From contig CAVZCV010000021.1 of assembly GCA_963773875.1 (NCBI GenBank), forward strand, positions 248,001 through 312,000: a stretch of DNA of 64,000 bases, given 5' to 3'. Source of the DNA: CAVTYH01 sp963773875. Lineage in GTDB: Bacteria > Planctomycetota > Planctomycetia > Pirellulales > JADZDJ01. Below the pieces are notes generated by a model. It saw only the letters and a program-made list of their open reading frames with translations, did not search any database and was not told the DNA's origin. Numbering within the stretch: position 1 is the stretch's first letter; each line of letters starts with the position of its first letter. Positions 55,435-64,000 of this stretch are shown here, one piece after another. The position numbers were made by a program, and so were the translations under genes.

Positions 55435-58400
55435 ATGAACTCGGTTCTTAGCCCGCAGTGGTCGCGATTCGCGGCGTCACACGTCAAAGCGAATCGCCGA
55501 AAAAGGCCTTTGATAAAGAGCGGTCGGCGCGGCATATGGCTTGAGGCACTCGAAGCTCGATTGATGTTTTCCGTCGCGCCGCCCCTGGTCGTGGGACGCA
55601 CGCAGTCTTCGTATTTCGCTGGCGATGTGCCAAATCGTCAGGAAACTCTGACCTTCACGGTCTACAACAATCAGGCCGATCCCATTACGAGCGTTTCGCT
55701 GCGCGACGTGCTGCAACCGGGCGTCACGTTCCTTAATGCATCGATCGTGCCCGATCAAAGCGGAGCAAAATCTTTCCTGGAACTTGGGCACCATTGAGGG
55801 CTTCAGTCGCGCCAGTGTCACGCTGACAGTTTCGCTCCCCACGTTGATTCCGCTTCAACTAGATACCGGCGCAGAGGCCAGCGGCGCCTTGAATGCATCG
55901 GCCGTTACCGACATCGCACCGTCTGCGACACTTCGAACCGGTAGCCTTGTCGATCCTGCGCTTTTGGCCTCGACAGTCGACGCCAGCACTAGCGATCCTT
56001 ATATCCAAGAAAAGGCGGCCGAGCTCGATTACGACCCGCAGCAGATTTTCGATTTTCTGCGCACAGAGATCGGCTATGAGTCGTACGTTGGATCGCTCCG
56101 CGGTGCGCGTGGCACACTGTGGAGCGCGGCGGGTAATTCCCTCGATGAAGCCAGTTTGGGCGTGGCATTGATGCGCACGTCCGGCGTTCCGGCGCAATAC
56201 GCTCACGGTACGCTCTCCGATGGGCTATCGCAGCAATTGATCTATTCGATGTTTCCTGATCCGCTGCGCGTTTACGGATGGATAGCTCCCGGCGTAGAAA
56301 AGGCGGATCCCGCCAATGATTCACAATTATTGGCTGAAACGCGCGACCATTATTGGGTACGTTTCGATGCTGGAACGGGATTTAAGGATGCAGACACAAC
56401 GTTCTCCTCTGCGGTTGTTGGTCAAACATTTTGCACGAGCGATCAAACCTTTAGCGAAACTCCAGAAGTCTTTGCGGCACCAAGTGACGGTCCGCCTGGT
56501 TCGCGAGCTCACAACACCGGGCACCGGACTACTTACCGGCGGCGGTCCATCGCAAAGCCTGTCGACAGTGCTTGAAGAGCATTTCGATTCGGCAGAATTG
56601 GTCGGGGCTTCGCTGACGTTAGGGCAGTTCGTGAGCAGTCTTTCGATTGGCGTCGGATTCTTCCTACACAACGTACACCTATACACCTTATTTGCTCGTC
56701 AATCAGCGCGATGGAAGCATCCTAGACGATCCATTGGCAACCAGTTCTTCCTACCAGGAAATTGTCACAAACTTCCCATTCGGTGCTCAAATTCTTACTG
56801 GCCTGTTCTTGGAAATTGAAACCAGCACGCCGCAAGTGAGCGGCGGAGCGAAAGTTGAGACGCAGAGCGAGACATTGTTTGACCGACTCGGCTACGTCGC
56901 GCGGCAAAACGGCGGGGATGGCACACCCATTTCGATCCAAGCCGACCAAGGCCCAGCTTGGACCAACCAAGATTTTGTGACTGTCGATTTTTCCGGCTGG
57001 CGTTTGTCGCGAGCAGCCATTGAGCGCGCAGATCAACACGCTCGACAATCTGGAATCCGCACTGGCGGTGGCGCTGCCACAAACAGCAAATCTGCCGCCA
57101 GACTCACCCGATCTTCAAAGTGCGCTCAAAGTCTTAGAACAATTCGGAATGCAACTGACTTCGTCTTTAGGCGGTGAGCAGCTATTCAAATCGGGCCAGC
57201 TTGCAGACCTCTTGGCTGCAAGATATCTGACCCGCGTCTATCCAGATTCGCTTAATTATGTGGTCGTTCGGCAAACCAACGATATCAACACGGCTGCCGG
57301 CGACCCCACGTTTCGTCGCTCGATCGACATTTTGCGAAATTCCGAACGCAGTGTGGCCAGCCCGCTGCAGGCCAAGACCGCGGAAGATGATATTCGGTTT
57401 ATCAACGGCATTTCCGCGAAAGTTATTGAAGCGAGCTTTTTTGATGATTCCGATGCTGGGGATGAAGCCATTAGCTCCATCGGCGTACTCAACGAAACGC
57501 TGCAGCAGTCCGGCAGTTCGCTGATCCCGATTACAGCGGACGATCTTTCTGATCTCGCGGCGCTTAATCTTCCGGCGGAAGCCACTGCTCGAATTCACGC
57601 TTCCGCGCTCGCAGGAAATCTCATTTTGACGCCGCAAAAACCGGTGAGCATCAACGGAGAGGATCGCATCGCGTGGATCGAAATCAACGGAACGACACTC
57701 GATACCACAGTTGTATTGGATAATGGCCTGCACGGACTCGAAGAACCAAAGGACCTGCCGTTGGTTCCGCAGTTGCGTGCGTTGTTCAATAGATCTGGAT
57801 TCAACAACACGAAGGATGTCAATGCCGCGCTGGACCGACTGAGAAGAGCTACGAATAAACAAGAAAAGCAGGCGGCATTGGAAGCATTAAAGGTAGTTCT
57901 TTCAGCATGCAGCTCTCTTCTGGAACAAAACCTGGCGATGATTACGCAAACACGCTTCCTGTTTCAAGCCGAGAACCTCGTAAATAGGACGCTGGGCGGA
58001 CTTGCGAATAAAACCGGGTTTGTCCGGGTCAATTTGGTGACCGAGCCACCAATTGGCGATCAGCTTTACAGCCGCGAAACAACCTCTGCGGAATTCGCCG
58101 ACCTTGGCACGCACGGCGAAACGGGACTCGCGATCGATCTGGTGCCAGACCCGTTGTTCTCGGTGCCTGTAGGCGGTGCGCTGCTAAACACCGTTTACAA
58201 ACTTGGCATCAAGAATCTTACGGGAGCAGTTGGAACATTTACGGTTAATTTGACGAATCTGCCAGCGGGCGTGGAAGCGATCTCTTCGGTGCCGCAGCTC
58301 TTGATCCCGGCGGGCGCCATTGGTGAGGTTTCCATTTTTCTGAGGCCAACTTCCACATTGCCTGCGCCTGGCACGGCATTGCCATTTGATGTCGTGGTAA

Positions 58401-61400
58401 CCAGCGACGCCAATCCAACCGTTACGGCCACGGTTCACGAATCGGCCTCCATGCCCAGCCTTCCTGCGGCAACATTTGAACTTTCCGATTTATCGCCGAA
58501 CGTCATTCCGGGCCAATCGACTCAAAGCCAGCTGACGATAAAGTCCGTGGGAAATGTGCCGGCAGATATCCGCTTCGATGTCAGTGCGCCGGCCGGAATT
58601 GCGGTAAATGGTCTTACGCCGGTCACGATCGACGCGGCCAACACTGTAACTCAATCACTCACGTTTACCGCGGCTCCAGGCCTGTCGCTGAATACTGATT
58701 TCACAGTCAATATTACGCCGCTTGTTGGGGATACCAGATTGGATCCGATCACGGTTTTCGTCCATGTCGTGGCTCCAGGCGTGGTTTCCGCTGACAAAGC
58801 GGCAACCATTGCGGGCCAACTTGGCGATGTCGATTTAGGTCGTCGCTTGAAAGATTTGAGCCAATCGCTAACGAACTTAGTGCAAAATCTTGCGAGCGAT
58901 GTCTACAAAGGTCAGGCACTCGCCAGCCTCGATAGCATCATCAGTCAGATGGAAGTCGATCCATTGTTCGTTGGGTTCGTGAATCCGCTCCAGGTCGCGC
59001 GGGACCAATTGATCGCGGCGACCGACGATGCACAAACGCTGGCGGCGATCACGGATCTCGGCCATGCGCTGGACGATTTCGCGGCGATTGTTCAAACGTT
59101 GGCGCGCAGTAATGTCGATGTGACGCTGACGCCCAATACGCAGGTGGCGCAACCGCTCACGCCGCGCGAGTTCCATGTATTACTGCACAATGTCGGTACG
59201 GATACTTCCACATACAATTTGAGTGTTTCGGGCTTGCCCGCAGCAGTGACATCGCAATTTAGCACCTCGTCAGTCACTTTAGACCGTGATCAATTCGCCG
59301 ACGTAGTGCTGACGTTGACGCAAACCACGACCGATGAACTCTTGGCATTCAACTTTGTCGTCGATGCGACGATCGCTGGGTCCACACCGGTCATCAAGAA
59401 ATCGGTCACTGGATCGCTACGAACGCGGAACGAAATTATTTCGGTCACCAGCGTGAACTTGGATCATCCATTTGTTGATCCGGGAGTCAGTGTCGATGTC
59501 TCTGCGCGAATTCTGAACGCCGTAAATCAGCAGCGCGACGCACTTGGTTCATTTGTCGTGAAAAACTCCGCGGGCACGACGGCATTCACGTCGCCGAACA
59601 CGGCGATTCATCTCGGCGTCGTTCAATCGCTTTCAACGTTCGACTTGGGCACGTTCGCGACATCGTCGCTGCCCTTGGGTGAATACTCGGTGAACGTGAG
59701 TTTGACCGATTTACTTGGCCAGCCGATTCCCGGAGCTACGAACGAAGGCCGGTTGCTGGTCGGCTCTCCGGTGACGGCTTCGCTGAATGTGTCGCCCGAT
59801 GTGCTGCCGCCGGGCGCAAGCACCGTCGTTAACACACTGCAGCTTGCATCGAATTCGTCGAATACCGGCGCGGGCACAACACTCTCGCTCGTCGGCCAAG
59901 CTTCGCTTTCCGACAATTTCCGCAGCAGCATTGCCCAGAGGGGCAATTTGCTGTACATGGCCGCGGAAGGCGGGGTGCACATCATCGATGTAACGGACCC
60001 CAATGCGCCGATGCAAGTTGGTTTCCTTGCCGGCCGCGCCACGTCGCTGGCCGTTGATGGCGACCGCTTGATCATTTTCAACGAAGGAAACAGCACCGCC
60101 AGCCCCGCATTCGCCCGCGGCACAATCTCCATTTACAGCCTCACGACGGGCACCATCTTTCCGCCAACCACGCCGACGAATCCGTCCGGGCAGGGCAGCC
60201 TCGTGTTTGGCTATCAGTTTGTGGGTGGACCGCTAGTCGTCGGCGATACCGTATACGCAAGCGAATTGCTCTTCAATTTCTCGGGCAACAACATTACGAG
60301 CCAGCAGGGCGATTTGTTGTCGTTCGACATTTCCAACCCATTCAGTCCGCAACTATCCGACGTACTGCTTAACACTTACGGCACGGCCCAAGACGCCGAA
60401 GGCATTCGCAGCGGCAGTCCGTTCAGTTTTTTTGGAGCGGCTCAAGCCAACGCCACAACGCTGCTCGCGGCCAGCACCACCGAATCGATCGTCAACGACG
60501 TTTTGCAGCCCGGCAGCGGCGTGATTCGAATCGTCGATATCAGCAATCCAACGAATTTGCAGCAGACGGGCCAGTTCGTCATTCCCAATACCACTTTCGC
60601 CACCTCGGTCACGATCGTCGGCAATCGGGCTTACGTCGCCGGATCCCAAGGCGGCTGGCGAGATCCGTTCACGACCCTTGACGACCCCGGGCCGACCGGC
60701 AACATCGTGCTCACGGAGCTCGATGTTTCGGACCCGCGGAATCCATCGCTGCTTGGCCAGACAATTCTGAATCGCGCTGCACGAGGTGCAGGTGGTTTGG
60801 CATCACTCGGCGGCAACCGATTTGCATTTACTAGCCTCGGCACCCTGAGCGACACACCCGAGCTGTACGTCGCCGATTTCACCGATCCGAACGCAGTGCA
60901 AATCGTGCAGCAAATTGATCTTACCGACCTGCCAAAAACGTACTCAACCGACGGACAGTTTCTCTACCTGGCCGATGCGGCGGGTCTAAAAGTTTTCTCG
61001 CTGAATGGCACTGCGCCAATCCCGGTCCATACCGAAGTGCAGGTTCCCAATAACACCGGCGTGCAAGTTGTTCTAGGCTCGTTCAACATTGCCCCGACCA
61101 GCATTGAGCATGGAACCGACTTCGATACGTTGAAATGGGATTTAACCCTAAACGGCGCGTCGCCGACAAGCATCACCTGGCAGTCGACAATCAGCAACCT
61201 GCAACCAGGTGAAACCCGCGCGGTAACGCTGGACTCGACCGTCGATTTCACCAGCCAAGGCGCGGACGGCGCGCTAACACTGCCACCGCAAAACGTTCTT
61301 GCGAAACAGATCCTGTCGCTCGCGCCGGCCGCCAACACTGCGCGTCCCGGTGAAACCGCCGCCTACACGCTGACGATCGTCAACCCGACGCAGTCGCCAG

Positions 61401-63721
61401 TGACGTACAATCTTTCCACCACTGGCGTTCCTGCCGACTGGGTTGGTCTGCAATCGCAAGTGACGGTTGCGGCGGGCGGCAGCGTCGATGTGCCGATCAC
61501 GATTACGGCCGATCCGTTCGCGCCGCTGAGTGAACTTGGATTCGTGGTTTCGGCCACGACTGGCGGCGTTTCAGGCTCGGTAGAGGGCGAACTCGATTTG
61601 GTGGGCACGCCACTGTTGCCCGCAGCCGATCCAGTTGCCCGCGGCGTTGTCGCCGCGCTGCTGCCGACATCGGCCACCGCGGGACGCGGCACCTCGGCGA
61701 GTTACACGGTTCAAGTCACAAACACCGGCAGTGCGACCGATACATTTGCATTATCGACCGCCGGACTGCCGGCCGGCATTACTGCCAGCTTTGAGCAATC
61801 CAGCGTCGAAGTGCCGCCCGGCGCGGGCAACTTTCTCGATATCACGCTCACGCTGACCGCGGCTGGCAATCTCGCGCCCAGCGCCTATCCGTTCCAGGTG
61901 CAGGCCGTTTCCGCTGCCGATTCATCGATTTCCGACACGGCCGCCGGTGCATTGAATGTGGTCTCTCAAGGCGTGCAGGCGACGCTAAGTCCCTCCGCCG
62001 GCCCGCCGGGAACAACTTTCCAACTCACGGTGACCAACGCCGGCACAGCCAGCGATACATTTAATCTCTCGCTGTCCGGTCCGGCCGCGTTGGTGAGCAC
62101 GCTGGCGGCCACGCAAATCACACTCGCCGCGGGTGCGTCGCGAGTGGTCAACATCACCACAACGGCCATCAACTTCGCGGATCCCGGTTCACTTCCCCTG
62201 TTTGCGACGGCGACATCGCAGGCCAACTCAGCGGTCAAGTCGACCGCTGGCACGTCGCTCACCATTTCGCCCACCCAAGGACTGACGGCCGCGTTCACTC
62301 CTGCCTCGCAAACGCTCATGCAGCCCGGCGCGGCAGATTTCTCGCTGAATGTGAATAACATTGGTAATACCGAAGACTCGTTCGTGGCGTCCATCATCGG
62401 CGTCAGCGGCCCGATTTCGGCGATGCTGATGGGTTTGGATGGCCAGCCGACCAATTCCATTCCATTGTTCCGGTTGCCGGGCCTGGCGAGCGGCCAGCTG
62501 CAATTGCTGACCAACTCGTCGACGGTTGGCACAGGCAACGTGACGGTCAAAATCGCTTCACTTACCGATCCCAATCAGAGCGTCACCGTTCAAGCACAAC
62601 TCCGCATCGGCAATCCCAACAACGTCGGCAATGCCGGCATCTTGCTGCTCGATACGTCCGGCAAGGGCGCGCTCACCAATTCCGGCAACGGCGGAATTCG
62701 CGTCAACGGCGGCGGACACATCGTTATCGATTCCAACAATTCCAAAGCGGGCATCGACACCGGCAAGGGCGTTATCTCGGCGGCCGAGATCGATGTCGTC
62801 GGCAAATTGTACACGGCGGGTAAAGGGAAATTCCAAGGCACGATTGTCCAGAACGCCGCACGAGTCGCCGATCCACTGGCCGCGCTCGCGCCGCCGACTG
62901 CAGCTTCGCCGACCTTCAAATGTGCCAATATCTCCGGCAAAAAAACTGTCACGCTTTCGCCCGGCACCTATGTCGGCGGGATTAAGATTACCGGCAGCGC
63001 CAGTGTCACGCTGCTGCCAGGCATTTATTATCTGCAAGGCGGTGGATTGAGCATCAGCGGCACCGCCAAGCTCACGGGCGATGGCGTGATGATCTACAAC
63101 GTGCCGAAAAAATCGTGCGATGGAATCAATATCGCGCCCAACACTACCGTCACGCTGAGCGCGCCCACCAGCGGCACGTACCAAAGTATCGTGCTGTTTG
63201 AGCAACGCTCCACGAAAGCGCCGATCAATATTTCTGGCGGGAATGTGAGTCTGACAGGTATTGTTTATGCTCCCAGCGCCAAGCTGGCGTTCGCCGGCAA
63301 CAAAAGCGTGAACATCAATAGCAATGCCGCGCTGGGAATCTCGGCGGCGCTAATCCTGGCCGATTTAGTCAGCAGCGGGAACGGAGCGATTGTCGTGAAT
63401 GTCGATCCCAGTCAGGTCAGTCCCACGCTGCAGACCTCGATGTCAGCCTCGGCCAGTTTGCGCACGGCGAGTGTGCTGGCCGTTCCGCAGACGAAAGCGA
63501 GCGATGCGAATGAACAGCAATTCCACAAGTCGACCGCCACGTCGGTTAGCAACGGCGCGACGCCGCGCCCCGTTCCGTCGCCCCTGCTGCAAGCGGCTTT
63601 GACGCAATTCTCGTTGAGCGATTGGGACGAAGTCACAGCGCATGCCACGCCCAAGGCCGTTGACGAGATTTTTTCGGCGCTCGCTGGATTCGAGACGCAG
63701 AAAATCTTTCCGAGCATTTGA
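55435..63721 (+). CDS. Giant exported surface/adhesin-like protein with LEPR-XLL-type N-terminus (four frame breaks)
   Basis: About 2,760 codons. The ATG at 55435 (AGGAG upstream) starts MNSVLSPQWSRF..., followed by LEALEARLMFS, a variant of the LEPR-XLL motif of giant planctomycete proteins. Breaks near 55762, 56470, 56650 and 57010 divide the first 1.6 kb; the last frame is open from 57020 to 63721. Domains in order: a beta-sandwich repeat; a degenerate transglutaminase-like domain (AGNSLDEASLGVALMRTSGVPAQYA, nt about 56000-56390, catalytic Cys absent); NEW3/CARDB-like beta-sandwiches; LVIVD-like propeller motifs (GGVHIIDVTDPNAP, IRIVDISNPTN, LTELDVSDPRNP, nt about 59930-61010); more beta-sandwiches (PGETAAYTLTIVNP); and a right-handed beta-helix-like C-terminal part from about nt 62620. 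Presumed cell surface. Confidence 0.85.
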
Positions 63722-63751
63722 CGCGGCCAACGTGCATCAGCAAATTGTGAG

Positions 63752-64000
63752 TCATCTTCGCATCCGAAAGCGGCCGCGGAATGCGATCGATGCTATACAA
63801 ACCAGCAGCGCAGAGGGTGGTTCCGGCACAGAACTGGCCGCACCATTTCCAGAAGTAGCGACCATGTCCAACAGCGATTGAATATCGCTATTCGTTACGC
63901 GGCCATCGCCGTTCAAGTCGCCAATTGCAATGAGATCGCCCGGCGAAAAACCGCGATTGTTCTGAAATGTCTGCAAATCGCAAAGTGCGGCGAGCATCGC
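63752..64000 (-). CDS. PEP-CTERM protein with dockerin-type repeat (5' part beyond window)
   Basis: Only the last 83 codons are in the window. They carry AMLAALCDLQTFQNNRGFSPGD, a Ca-binding dockerin-like segment IGDLNGDGRVTNSDIQSLLDMV, then GAASSVPEPPSALLVCIASIAFRGRFRMRR: the VPEP motif, a hydrophobic helix and basic end of a PEP-CTERM sorting tag. The arrangement is nearly the same as the C-terminus of the metalloprotease-like protein at 22639-23901, so the two are related. What the N-terminal part does cannot be known from this window. The stop is at 63754-63752, 30 bp from the giant gene's stop, so the genes converge. Confidence 0.85.
   Translation of the reverse strand, partial: AMLAALCDLQTFQNNRGFSPGDLIAIGDLNGDGRVTNSDIQSLLDMVATSGNGAASSVPEPPSALLVCIASIAFRGRFRMRR

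Noticed and set aside
1..64000. CRISPR arrays, rRNA, tRNA, insertion sequences or prophage genes
   Set aside because: No regular repeat-spacer pattern, tRNA-like fold, rRNA segment, transposase or phage structural protein was recognised by eye; a dedicated search could still find a small RNA.

Overview
The window looks like a chromosomal piece of a planctomycete (Planctomycetota, most likely Pirellulales-like). The signs are: a DUF1549/DUF1553 cytochrome-like protein followed by a Tat-exported DUF1501 protein; an ECF sigma factor next to a large Ser/Thr kinase; a second kinase with an HGDVKPHN catalytic loop and a TPR-rich tail; PEP-CTERM proteins with dockerin-like repeats; a giant exported protein with an N-terminal LEPR-XLL-like motif; and an LRR/WD40 protein with a planctomycete-type N-terminal membrane segment. 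No phage, plasmid, transposase, CRISPR array, rRNA or tRNA was recognised. The assignment rests on protein families read by eye, not on a search.

Layout. 1-7.6 kb: glgC (cut by the left edge), leuS, two small unknown genes bracketed by copies of a dispersed repeat, and a PolX/PHP polymerase. 7.8-20.1 kb: an MqnD-like menaquinone enzyme, a small membrane protein, a thioredoxin-fold protein, and three co-oriented TPR-rich genes (DUF3857/transglutaminase, SH3-TPR, kinase-TPR). 20.1-26.4 kb, minus strand: dienelactone hydrolase, PQQ-type beta-propeller, PEP-CTERM metalloprotease, then a tight operon of FHA protein, 56-residue microprotein, MinD-like ATPase and glutaminase. 26.6-29.4 kb: two FtsX-type permeases with no ATPase gene. 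29.5-37.9 kb: cupin, glycosyltransferase, tartrate/D-malate dehydrogenase, DoxX, a BNR propeller coupled to a MoaD-like protein ending in GG, DUF1579, PhnB-like and two YCII proteins, a lipoprotein and a GlsB/YeaQ-like protein. 38-50.8 kb: LRR/WD40 protein, FemAB/GNAT protein, DUF1549-DUF1501 pair, upp, aldehyde dehydrogenase, a PspF-like sigma54 activator, a D-2-hydroxyacid dehydrogenase and a pyroglutamyl peptidase. 50.9-64 kb: kinase-TPR gene and its ECF sigma factor, facing away from a giant (about 2,760 codons) surface protein, then the end of another PEP-CTERM protein.

A striking technical feature is about twenty +/-1 reading-frame breaks in ten genes, several at short homopolymers, while neighbouring genes are intact. 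This pattern fits residual indel errors in the assembly better than mass pseudogenisation, so each broken gene is described as one locus with its breaks located.

The most interesting biology is (i) the FHA / microprotein / MinD-like / glutaminase operon with overlapping stops and starts, (ii) the BNR propeller translationally coupled to a ubiquitin-like diglycine protein, (iii) the divergent ECF-kinase / giant adhesin locus, and (iv) three dispersed-repeat families in intergenic DNA.
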